DNA from: an uncultured Prevotellaceae bacterium
GTDB lineage: Bacteria > Bacteroidota > Bacteroidia > Bacteroidales > Bacteroidaceae
DNA: 64,000 nt
Assembly: GCA_902769705.1 (NCBI GenBank)
Contig: CACXPX010000003.1
Coordinates: 124,001-188,000 of the forward strand
Direction of reading: 5' to 3'
The notes under the pieces are model-generated. The model saw only the letters and a program-made list of their open reading frames with translations. It was not told the DNA's origin and ran no database searches. The translations under genes and the position numbers were made by a program. This document shows, one piece after another, positions 56,483-64,000 of the stretch (position 1 is the stretch's first letter; every line of letters begins with the position of its first letter).

Positions 56483-59380
56483 ATGAAAACGACTACGATT
56501 AAACGGATTTGGCTGATGGCTGTTGGCTGCTTGCTGACAGGAATTCATGCTATGGCACAAAACCCATTTGTGCAGACTTGGTTTACTAGTGACCCCGCCC
56601 CAATGGTGCATGATGGCACGATGTATGTATATACTGGACACGATGAAGACGGTGCAGACTTTTTCTGGATGCAGGAGTGGCGCGTCTATTCTACCAAGGA
56701 TATGGTCAACTGGCAGGACCACGGTTCACCGTTGGCACTGGAGTCGTTCTCATGGGCTGACGACCGGGCATGGGCTTCGCAATGTATCGAGCGCAACGGA
56801 AAGTTCTATTGGTACATCTGCGCCCACTCCCGTCTTTCAAGGGGCATGGCCATCGGTGTAGCTGTGAGCGATTCACCAACCGGCCCATTCCGCGATGCCA
56901 TTGGAAAACCGCTTTACGAGAACGGCTCATGGGATCATATCGACCCCACAGTGATGATTGACGATGATGGTCAGGCATGGCTCTACTGGGGCAATCCCCG
57001 CATCTATTGCGTGAAACTGAAGGAGGATATGATCAGCCTTGACGGAGAAGTGTTCAACTTGGAAATGACCGAGGATGGTTTTGGTGCACCCGATCCATCG
57101 AAGCGAGACAGAAACAAGAAATACAATGATGTCTATACGGAAGGCCCGTGGATCATGAAGAAGCCACAGACGGCTAATACCAATGCTAAGAAGGGCAAAC
57201 CAACCACAGGTTACTACCTCCTCTATGCAGCAGGTGGTGTGCCTGAGCATCTCGCATATTCGGAGGCTCCTACGCCTACAGGCCCTTGGACTTACAAAGG
57301 AACCATCATGCCAGAAGGTGGCACAGGTTCGTTCACCAACCACTGTGGTTACGAAAACTTCAAGGGACATGACTACTTCTTCTATCACACGGGCAAACTG
57401 CCAGGTGGTGGTGGCTTTGGCCGTAGCGTGGCTGTGGAGGAATTCAAGTTCAATCCTGACGGCACGTTCCCAACCATCCAACCTACCAACGAGGGTGTGA
57501 AGCCCATTGCCAAGTTCGATGCTTTCCGAAAGGTGGAGGCCGAGACCATGGCTTTCTCGAAAGGCATCAAGACCGAGCAGAACAATGAGGTGGGCGTCTA
57601 CGTCACCGATATTCACAACGGCGACTATATCAAGTTGCAGAATGTGGGCTTCGGCACCAAGATTCCACGCACGTTCAAAGCCCGTGTGGCCAGCGGTCTG
57701 CGTGGCGGACAGATAGAGATACGCATCGACAGCCTTCATGGCCGTCTTCTCGGCACGCTGAACGTGCCTGGCACCGGCGGTTGGGAGAAGTGGCAAACGC
57801 TGAACCTCGACCTCGACTATTCAAACATTACCGACCTGAATTCGCCCAAGCGCACCATCTCAGGTGTCACCCTGCCTGAGACCACCGACCTTTACTTCGT
57901 CTTCAAAGGACGCAAGGGGCCGAAGCTCTTCAACTTCGACTGGTGGGAGATGCAAGGACTGGAGCAAGTGAACATGCCGCTGTTCCAAACCAAGTACACT
58001 GCCGACCCATCACCGCTGGTGGTTGGCGACACCTTATTCTTATATACATCGCACGACGCCTCGCCCGAGGACATTCCCGACCCCAACGAGCGTAACTCTG
58101 CCGGTTTCTTCATGTACGACTGGTTGCTGTGGTCGACCACCGATATGGTGAACTGGACCGAGCACGGAGCCGTAGCCTCGCTGAAGGAGTTCAAATGGCG
58201 CAGCCGTGAGAACGGAGCCTGGGCCATCCAGACCATTGAACGCGATGGCAAGTACTACCTCTATGCCCCGCTTCATGGACACGGCATTGGTGTACTCGTG
58301 GCCGATACGCCTTACGGTCCGTTCCGCGACCCGCTGGGGGAGCCTCTCGTGTGGCAGAAGGAGCATTGGGACGACATCGACCCCAGCGTCTTTACCGATG
58401 ACGACGGGCAAGCTTATATGTACTGGGGCAATCCGCAAACCTATTGCGTGAAGCTCAATAAGGATATGATTTCCACGCAGGGCGACATCTTGGTTCTCAA
58501 TCCGAAGGATGGCAAGATGCGTCCCGTTAAAGAGGAAGGTGCCAAGATTAACCTTAGGGCACCATATAGCGAGAAAGCCAATTGGGCCGTGCAGCACTAT
58601 CAGGAGGGACCTTGGTTCTACAAGCGCAATGGCCATTACTATATGTCATACGCCACGACCTGCTGTCCTGAAGCTTTGGGCTATGCCATGAGCGAAAGCC
58701 CCCTCGGTCCATGGGAGTGGAAGAACTACATCATGCGTCCAACAGAGCGCGACCGCGGTAACCATCCTGGCATCTGCGATTTCAAGGGGCACTCCTATGT
58801 CTTCGGGCAGGACTACGACCTGATGCATCTCGAGACTTTCCAACACCACGAGCGCCGCTCTGTATCCGCACAGGAAATCACCTACAATGCCGACGGCACC
58901 ATCCAAGAGATTCCCTACTGGCTTGACCAGAAGCCTATGAAGCAACTGCAATGGCTCAATCCCTACCGCCGTGTGGAAGCTGAGACAATGGCTTGGGGCT
59001 TTGGCCTGAAGTCGGCCAAAATGGGTATTGAGAATACGGGCGTGGTAAAGGATATGCCTGAGTCGACGGGTAAGAAGAACATGTATATCTTCGACCTCGA
59101 CAGCGGGGAGTACATCCGCCTACGGGGAGTTGACTTCGCGAAAGGCGCCAAGCAATTCAACATTACAGCTGCCGCTACGGGTACAGCCACAATTACCCTG
59201 CGATTAGACAGCCAGGACGGTCCTGCCATCGGCACCGTTACCATTGGCAGTACCGGCTCAGTAGAGAAGTACAAGGCGTTCAGCGGTAAGGTGAAAGACG
59301 CAACGGGCGTCCACGACCTCTATATCTGTATCGACAAGGCCAGTGGCGACGTTCGTCTTGACTGGTGGACATTCAAATAA
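56483..59380 (+). CDS. Double GH43 protein with two CBM6-type domains
   Basis: Start at ATG 56483 is preferred over the in-frame GTG six bases upstream. The 965-residue secreted protein contains two complete GH43-CBM6 units. Unit 1: GH43 about 25-345 with TSDPAPMV (base), HIDPTVMIDDDG (modulator), YTEGPWIMKK (acid), then a CBM6-like domain about 350-485. Unit 2: GH43 about 495-815 with TADPSPLV, DIDPSVFTDDDG and YQEGPWFYKR, then a CBM6-like domain about 830-965. Both catalytic sets appear intact. Such a tandem would let one chain attack two different side groups or linkages. The first unit contains a Lys/Thr-rich patch (NTNAKKGKPTT). It leads an operon with an esterase and sugar-oxidation genes. 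Confidence 0.9.
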   Translation: MKTTTIKRIWLMAVGCLLTGIHAMAQNPFVQTWFTSDPAPMVHDGTMYVYTGHDEDGADFFWMQEWRVYSTKDMVNWQDHGSPLALESFSWADDRAWASQCIERNGKFYWYICAHSRLSRGMAIGVAVSDSPTGPFRDAIGKPLYENGSWDHIDPTVMIDDDGQAWLYWGNPRIYCVKLKEDMISLDGEVFNLEMTEDGFGAPDPSKRDRNKKYNDVYTEGPWIMKKPQTANTNAKKGKPTTGYYLLYAAGGVPEHLAYSEAPTPTGPWTYKGTIMPEGGTGSFTNHCGYENFKGHDYFFYHTGKLPGGGGFGRSVAVEEFKFNPDGTFPTIQPTNEGVKPIAKFDAFRKVEAETMAFSKGIKTEQNNEVGVYVTDIHNGDYIKLQNVGFGTKIPRTFKARVASGLRGGQIEIRIDSLHGRLLGTLNVPGTGGWEKWQTLNLDLDYSNITDLNSPKRTISGVTLPETTDLYFVFKGRKGPKLFNFDWWEMQGLEQVNMPLFQTKYTADPSPLVVGDTLFLYTSHDASPEDIPDPNERNSAGFFMYDWLLWSTTDMVNWTEHGAVASLKEFKWRSRENGAWAIQTIERDGKYYLYAPLHGHGIGVLVADTPYGPFRDPLGEPLVWQKEHWDDIDPSVFTDDDGQAYMYWGNPQTYCVKLNKDMISTQGDILVLNPKDGKMRPVKEEGAKINLRAPYSEKANWAVQHYQEGPWFYKRNGHYYMSYATTCCPEALGYAMSESPLGPWEWKNYIMRPTERDRGNHPGICDFKGHSYVFGQDYDLMHLETFQHHERRSVSAQEITYNADGTIQEIPYWLDQKPMKQLQWLNPYRRVEAETMAWGFGLKSAKMGIENTGVVKDMPESTGKKNMYIFDLDSGEYIRLRGVDFAKGAKQFNITAAATGTATITLRLDSQDGPAIGTVTIGSTGSVEKYKAFSGKVKDATGVHDLYICIDKASGDVRLDWWTFK

Positions 59381-59415
59381 AGGACTCTCTTTATACTAAC
59401 TTAAATAATCAACTT

Positions 59416-60909
59416 ATGAAAAAGATTCTTTTGTTGCTGCCGTTGTTGGCATTGATGATGGGGTGCGCTTCCGATGACAAAGGAGGCAAAAGCCCTGTAT
59501 TGACCATCGAAGGCGGCAAAATTCAAGGCGTAAGCGCTGACAATCCAGGGGTATTTGTCTTCCGGGGCATCCCCTACGCCGCACCGCCTATTGGCGACTT
59601 GCGCTGGAAAGAACCACAGCCAGTCGTGGCGTGGGACAGCGTCCGGCTCTGCGACAAGTTTGGCCATCCCGGTTATCAGGCCGTTCACTATCCAGGGTTC
59701 TATGCTTCAGAATGGGGATATGGCGACGAAGCCCCCTACAGCGAGGATTGCCTTTATCTGAACGTGTGGACAAAAGCTCCCGGGCAGGCCGACAAGAAAC
59801 TGCCCGTGGCATTGTGGATACACGGCGGTGGCTATCGCGAGGGATGGGGCTCCGAACCCGAGTTCGATGGACAGGAATGGGCCTCGAAGGATGTGGTGCT
59901 TGTCTCCATCAACTATCGTCTGGGCATCTTTGGATTCATGCCTTATGGCGAACTCTCGGCCGAGAGTCCTAACGGTGTCTCCGGCAACTATGGTATCCTC
60001 GACCAGATACAGTCGCTCAAGTGGATTAAACAGAATATCTCACAGTTCGGTGGAGACCCCGACAATGTGACCATCTTCGGACAGAGTGCTGGCGCTGGCA
60101 GCGTGCGCACCCTCTGCGAGTCGCCTCTGGCACGTGGCTTGTTCCACAAGGCCGTCATCATGAGTGGCGGCGGTTTGAACATTCCTCCCAAGGAGGGCGA
60201 GGAAAGCAAGCCTGCAACCCCGATGAACAAGTTCTTTACCTACAACCCCACGCTGAAAGAGGCTGAGGCTGAAACCAAGAAGGTGATGGACTGGGCAGGT
60301 CTGACTGATCTGCAGAAGTTGCGTGGAGCCTCTACGGAGCTCCTCTACACCCTCACCACCATTTATAATATGGTGAACAAGAGCGATGTCTACGTGATGG
60401 AACGTCCTATCGTCGATGGCTTTGTGTCGCTGAAATCGTTCGACGAGGCAGCCCGCGCTGGAGAAATTGCCGATGTGCCCTATATGATTGGTTACACCCT
60501 CAACGACATGGGTTCTATGGGGCCTGGCATTGCCGAGTTCTGCAAGGTGCGCCAGGAGAAAGGCGGAAAGGCATGGGCCTACGAATTTGCACGTCCGTTG
60601 CCCGACGATGGCAAACATCCCGAAATCACCGACCGTCTGAAAGGTGCATTCCATTCCAGCGACCTGTGGTTTGTCTTCAAGTCGTTGAAGCATTGCTGGC
60701 GTCCATGGACACAAGGCGACTGGGATTTGGCTGAAAAGATGCTGACCGCATGGACGAACTTCGCCAAGTTCAGCGATCCCAACGGAGAAAATGCCGAAGA
60801 TGGCGCATGGAAGCCATGCACGGCCGACAACCCACAGTTCATGCTCTTCAAACTTAACGATCAGGATGCAGAAGCCTCTGAGATGGGCGCTCCTATCGTT
60901 GCCGAATAA
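59416..60909 (+). CDS. Type-B carboxylesterase lipoprotein
   Basis: ATG at 59416 gives a lipoprotein signal peptide (LLPLLALMMGC), so the 17 earlier codons are rejected. The 497-residue product has the type-B carboxylesterase pattern: VFVFRGIPYAAPPIGDLRWKEPQ, EDCLYLNVWTKAP, LWIHGGGYREG (oxyanion hole), nucleophile in FGQSAGAGS near Ser205, and a late His in AFHSSDLWFVF. Some bacterial relatives act as feruloyl or acetyl esterases. Placement after the double GH43 gene (35-bp gap) suggests removal of ester groups from xylan fragments at the cell surface. Specificity unknown. Confidence 0.88.
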   Translation: MKKILLLLPLLALMMGCASDDKGGKSPVLTIEGGKIQGVSADNPGVFVFRGIPYAAPPIGDLRWKEPQPVVAWDSVRLCDKFGHPGYQAVHYPGFYASEWGYGDEAPYSEDCLYLNVWTKAPGQADKKLPVALWIHGGGYREGWGSEPEFDGQEWASKDVVLVSINYRLGIFGFMPYGELSAESPNGVSGNYGILDQIQSLKWIKQNISQFGGDPDNVTIFGQSAGAGSVRTLCESPLARGLFHKAVIMSGGGLNIPPKEGEESKPATPMNKFFTYNPTLKEAEAETKKVMDWAGLTDLQKLRGASTELLYTLTTIYNMVNKSDVYVMERPIVDGFVSLKSFDEAARAGEIADVPYMIGYTLNDMGSMGPGIAEFCKVRQEKGGKAWAYEFARPLPDDGKHPEITDRLKGAFHSSDLWFVFKSLKHCWRPWTQGDWDLAEKMLTAWTNFAKFSDPNGENAEDGAWKPCTADNPQFMLFKLNDQDAEASEMGAPIVAE

Positions 60910-60960
60910 AAACAAAAATAGTCAATCGGGAGTTTATGGCTCCCCATCACCTTCAATATT

Positions 60961-61911
60961 ATGATATATAACGAAATAGGAAAAACAGGCATGCGTGTAT
61001 CCAACCTCGGCTTTGGAGCCTCCTCATTGGGAGGAGTGTTCCACAGCATCCACGAGGAAGAGGGCATCCGTGCCGTATATGTGGCTTTGGATGGCGGCAT
61101 CAACTTCATCGACGTGTCGCCCTACTACGGCCACCTGAAAGCGGAAATCGTCTTGGGAAAGGCGTTGAAGAACATACCGCGCGACAAGTACTTTCTTTCA
61201 ACAAAGGTGGGCCGCTATGGCGAAGACGGCGTGAACACGTGGGACTACTCTGCACGGCGCGCAACAGAGAGCGTCTACGAGAGCATGAAACGGCTCAACG
61301 TCGACTATATCGACCTTATCAACGTGCACGACATCGAGTTTCAGGCCGCTATGGAAGGCGGACTCCAAAAGGTGGTCGACGAAACACTACCTGCTTTGGT
61401 CGAACTGAAAAAGAAAGGCGTCGTGGGCCATGTGGGCATCACCGACTTGCAACCCGAGAACCTTCGTTGGGTCATCGAGCATTCCGATCCAGGCACAGTG
61501 GAGAGCGTACTGAACTTCTGCCACTATTGCCTCAACGACACGTTGCTTACAGAGTATCTCGATTTCTTCGAGCAACATGGTGTGGGCGTCATCAATGCCT
61601 CACCCCTCTCCATGGGATTGCTCTCACAACGGGGAGCACCCGACTGGCATCCGGCACCTCAGGCGCTGAAAGAAGCCTGCGCACGTGCGGCCGAACACTG
61701 CCAGAAACGCGGCTATTCCATAGAGAAATTGGCCATGCAGTTCTCCACCAGCCTCAGCCCACGCATCGCCACGACACTCTTCAGCAGCGCCAACCCGCAG
61801 AATGTGCTGAAAAACATCCAGTTTGTTGACGAGCCTATGGACGAGGAACTCGTCAAGGAAGTGCAAGCCATCATCGGCAAACAAATGGGTATGCGATGGA
61901 GAAACTCATAG
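60961..61911 (+). CDS. Aldo/keto reductase (L-galactose/L-fucose dehydrogenase-like)
   Basis: The 316-residue cytoplasmic protein has the AKR barrel with KTGMRVSNLGFGASSLGGVF, catalytic Asp and Tyr in NFIDVSPYYGHLKAE, Lys in FLSTKVGRYG, and His in NVHDIEF. The NTWDYSARRATESVYESMKRLNVDYIDLINVHD signature (split here by description) resembles L-galactose and L-fucose dehydrogenases, which oxidise the sugar to its lactone with NAD(P). It overlaps the lactonase gene by 16 bp and precedes an LgoD-like dehydrogenase. The three together look like an oxidative 6-carbon sugar pathway. Substrate is inferred. Confidence 0.85.
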   Translation: MIYNEIGKTGMRVSNLGFGASSLGGVFHSIHEEEGIRAVYVALDGGINFIDVSPYYGHLKAEIVLGKALKNIPRDKYFLSTKVGRYGEDGVNTWDYSARRATESVYESMKRLNVDYIDLINVHDIEFQAAMEGGLQKVVDETLPALVELKKKGVVGHVGITDLQPENLRWVIEHSDPGTVESVLNFCHYCLNDTLLTEYLDFFEQHGVGVINASPLSMGLLSQRGAPDWHPAPQALKEACARAAEHCQKRGYSIEKLAMQFSTSLSPRIATTLFSSANPQNVLKNIQFVDEPMDEELVKEVQAIIGKQMGMRWRNS

Positions 61912-62840
61912 ATGCCCACAGCCATCTTTGGCTCCGACAAGACACCTCGTGGAATGGAAAGCCCATCCGCACGACACGCAACGGCCGTTCCATCTTCCTT
62001 GACGAAGAGGTACAAATGCTTCCGCCTTTCATGATTGACGGGCAGAACACAGCCGAGGTGTTCCTCTCCTGCATGGACTATGCGCAGGTGTCTGCCGCCG
62101 TCGTCGTGCAGGAATTCATCGACGGATTGCAAAACGACTACCTTGCCGACGTTCAGCGCCGGCATGGTGGTCGTCTGCTTGTTTGTGGCATGGCCGACTA
62201 TCTGCATCCCGGATTCTACGAACAAGCCGCAAGCCTCATCCAACAGGGCTTCAAAGGCATCGCCATTCCTGCTCACCGCCTTGACACCGATGCGGGTAGC
62301 GTTGCTCTCAATTGCGAAGAGATGATGCGCATGTTCCATCTCATGGAACAAAAGGACGTGTTTCTCTCCATCACGTTGGCCGACGGCGACGCACAGGTAG
62401 CACAAATGAACGAAGTGATTGCCGAATGCCCAAACCTGAGAATCGCCATTGGACACTTTGGTATGGCCAACCCGCCACAGTCGCCACCATGGGAAAATCC
62501 CAGCTGGCGCAACCAAATAATGTTGGCTCGCAACAAGAACGTGATGATTGAATCTGGTGGAATCACGTGGCTCTACAACTCAGAGTTCTACCCCTACCCC
62601 TCTGCCATCCGCGCCATTCGCGAAGCTGCCGACCTGGTGGGAAACGACAAACTGATGTGGGGAAGTGATTATCCACGCACCATCACCGCCATCACCTATC
62701 GCATGTCCTACGACTTCGTGCTGAAGTCTGCCGAGCTCTCCGAGCGCGACAAGAGCCTCTTCCTTGGCGGCAACGCCCAGCGCTTCTACGGATTCAAAGA
62801 CCTCGTAGAGTTGCCCTATGTGAAGAACATGAGCGAATAG
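61896..62840 (+). CDS. Amidohydrolase-2 family protein (sugar lactonase-like)
   Basis: The 314-residue cytoplasmic protein has the metal-dependent amidohydrolase pattern: IDAHSHLWL (HxH), a middle Lys/His region (GFKGIAIPAH), IAIGHFGM, and the late Asp in LMWGSDYPRT. Members with this WGSDYP ending include L-fuconolactonase and related sugar lactonases. The start overlaps the AKR gene by 16 bp, so the two are co-translated. In context it probably opens the lactone made by the AKR. Other hydrolase substrates cannot be excluded. Confidence 0.83.
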   Translation: MEKLIDAHSHLWLRQDTSWNGKPIRTTRNGRSIFLDEEVQMLPPFMIDGQNTAEVFLSCMDYAQVSAAVVVQEFIDGLQNDYLADVQRRHGGRLLVCGMADYLHPGFYEQAASLIQQGFKGIAIPAHRLDTDAGSVALNCEEMMRMFHLMEQKDVFLSITLADGDAQVAQMNEVIAECPNLRIAIGHFGMANPPQSPPWENPSWRNQIMLARNKNVMIESGGITWLYNSEFYPYPSAIRAIREAADLVGNDKLMWGSDYPRTITAITYRMSYDFVLKSAELSERDKSLFLGGNAQRFYGFKDLVELPYVKNMSE

Positions 62841-62865
62841 ACAATTGACAATTAACAAAAATAAT

Positions 62866-63888
62866 ATGAAAGCAATTCAAATTCCCACTCCTGGGCAGAT
62901 GGCTGTCGTGGACATTCCCGAACAGCCGTTACAACCCAACGAGGTGATGCTGCGCATGCAATACGTCGGTTTCTGCGGTTCCGACCTCAGCACCTTCCTC
63001 GGCAAAAATCCTATGGTACAAATGCCCGTCATCCCCGGCCACGAGGTCGGAGCTATCATCGAGCAAGTGGGCGCAGACGTGCCTGAAGTGTTGAAGCCTG
63101 GAATGGTTGTCACCGTCAATCCCTACACCAACTGCGGTAAGTGTGCCTCATGTCGTAACGGACGCGTCAACGCATGCCAGCACAACGAGACTCTCGGCGT
63201 GCAACGCAATGGCGCCATGCGTGAGCGAATGGTTCTCCCTTGGGAGAAAATCATCCCTGCCGGGCAACTTTCGCCCCGCACCTGTGCACTTATCGAACCC
63301 ATGAGCGTGGGTTATCATGCCGTTAGCCGCGCACAAGTCACCGACATCGACGTGGTGGTGGTCATCGGTTGCGGAATGGTGGGAATGGGCGCCATCGTGC
63401 GTTCGGTGCAACGTGGTGCAACCGTCATAGCTGCCGACATCGACGATGAAAAGCTGGCACTCGCCAAAGAGATGGGAGCCACATTCGCCATCAACACCAT
63501 CAATGAAGACGTGCATGCACGACTGCTCGAGATGACTGATGGTTTCGGCCCTGACGTTATTATCGAAGCCGTGGGAAGCCCCATCACCTATCAGATGGCT
63601 GTCAACGAAGTGGCCTTCACTGGACGAGTCATCTGCATCGGATATGCTAAGGCCGAAGTGTCGTTCCAAACCAAGTTCTTCGTGCAGAAGGAACTCGACA
63701 TCCGAGGTTCACGCAACGCACAACCCAGCGACTTCAGAGCCGTCATCCGCTATCTGGAGAAAAAGGGAGATGCTTCCATCGAATCGCTCATCAGCCGGGT
63801 CGTGAAACCCGAAGACGCCTTCAACGCTATGCAACAATGGGCAGAGCATCCGGGACGCGTCTTCCGCATCCTTGTCGACTTCAGCTAA
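62866..63888 (+). CDS. Zinc-dependent alcohol dehydrogenase (L-galactonate/sugar-acid dehydrogenase-like)
   Basis: ATG at 62866 begins the conserved MKAIQIPTPGQM, so the seven upstream codons are dropped. The 340-residue MDR enzyme has VGFCGSDLSTFLG and IPGHEVGAII (catalytic zinc ligands), CGKCASCRNGRVNAC (structural zinc cysteines), and a Rossmann motif VIGCGMVGMGAI. The QKELDIRGSRNAQPSDF block near residue 285 resembles that of E. coli L-galactonate 5-dehydrogenase (LgoD), from memory. It ends the visible operon; further genes may lie past the window. It would convert the sugar acid to a keto-acid such as tagaturonate. Confidence 0.85.
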   Translation: MKAIQIPTPGQMAVVDIPEQPLQPNEVMLRMQYVGFCGSDLSTFLGKNPMVQMPVIPGHEVGAIIEQVGADVPEVLKPGMVVTVNPYTNCGKCASCRNGRVNACQHNETLGVQRNGAMRERMVLPWEKIIPAGQLSPRTCALIEPMSVGYHAVSRAQVTDIDVVVVIGCGMVGMGAIVRSVQRGATVIAADIDDEKLALAKEMGATFAINTINEDVHARLLEMTDGFGPDVIIEAVGSPITYQMAVNEVAFTGRVICIGYAKAEVSFQTKFFVQKELDIRGSRNAQPSDFRAVIRYLEKKGDASIESLISRVVKPEDAFNAMQQWAEHPGRVFRILVDFS

Positions 63889-63892
63889 GAAA

Positions 63893-63990
63893 TGGTGATG
63901 GGTGATGGGTGTTAGGTGATAGCTGTTAGCTGGTAGGTGTTAGCTGATAGCCAAAAGCGAAGCGCTCCACCACCCAACACCCATTATCCC
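63893..63990. repeat. Low-complexity GTTAGCTG repeats with inverted flank
   Basis: Tandem imperfect units such as GGTGTTAGCTGATAG and GGTGATAGCTGTTAGC fill 63899-63952. ATGGGTGTTAGGTG (63906-63919) is nearly the reverse complement of CCACCCAACACCCAT (63969-63983), so the block could fold as a long hairpin and act as the operon's 3' end. No coding function. Confidence 0.6.
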
Positions 63991-64000
63991 CCCAACACTT

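Overview
The window reads as the chromosome of a gut- or rumen-type Bacteroidota, most likely Prevotella/Segatella. It has TAnnTTTG-type -7 promoter boxes, a SusC/SusD pair, a hybrid two-component regulator (HTCS), many SPII lipoproteins, and a GH10-CE1 fusion with the architecture of Prevotella Xyn10D-Fae1A. No rRNA, tRNA, transposase, phage or CRISPR locus is visible.

Layout. 1-4.2 kb is housekeeping: the tail of a Gly-rich protein, a DUF4738 lipoprotein, a minus-strand ribH/TPR group, and a plus-strand recF-DUF721 pair. 4.5-15.1 kb (minus strand) holds a duplicated-domain lipoprotein, then a five-gene operon with two copies of a DUF6057 membrane protein plus CxxCH beta-propeller lipoprotein cassette, ending in a BACON/propeller lipoprotein. 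15.5-46.7 kb is a large xylan utilisation locus: SusC/SusD/surface lipoprotein (minus), two GH43 genes and a Tat/ferredoxin-type aldo-keto reductase (plus), then a long minus-strand series: CE6-CE1, GH43, GH31, two GH97, GH10-CE1, GH8, CE15, GH3 and a BD-FAE-type esterase. 47-51 kb is the HTCS regulator. 51-56.3 kb holds a large AT-rich secreted protein, a 64-residue acidic peptide, an ECF sigma factor and a membrane protein. 56.5-64 kb is an operon with a double GH43-CBM6 protein, a carboxylesterase, an aldo-keto reductase, an amidohydrolase-type lactonase and an LgoD-like zinc dehydrogenase.

Together the carbohydrate genes fit stepwise breakdown of acetylated, feruloylated glucuronoarabinoxylan. 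SusC/D and the surface lipoprotein bind and import, GH10-CE1 and the esterases open the chain, and GH8, GH3, GH43, GH31, GH97 and CE15 finish oligosaccharides and side chains. The last three genes look like oxidative catabolism of L-galactose or L-fucose.

The most unusual features are: (1) tandem arrays with an exact 22-bp period in four intergenic regions, in two unrelated sequence families, both built from short inverted repeats; (2) a Gly/Phe/Gln-rich low-complexity motif in several unrelated secreted enzymes, including inside a GH8 catalytic domain; (3) the duplicated DUF6057/CxxCH-propeller cassette. All functional statements are from reading the sequence; no database search was run.
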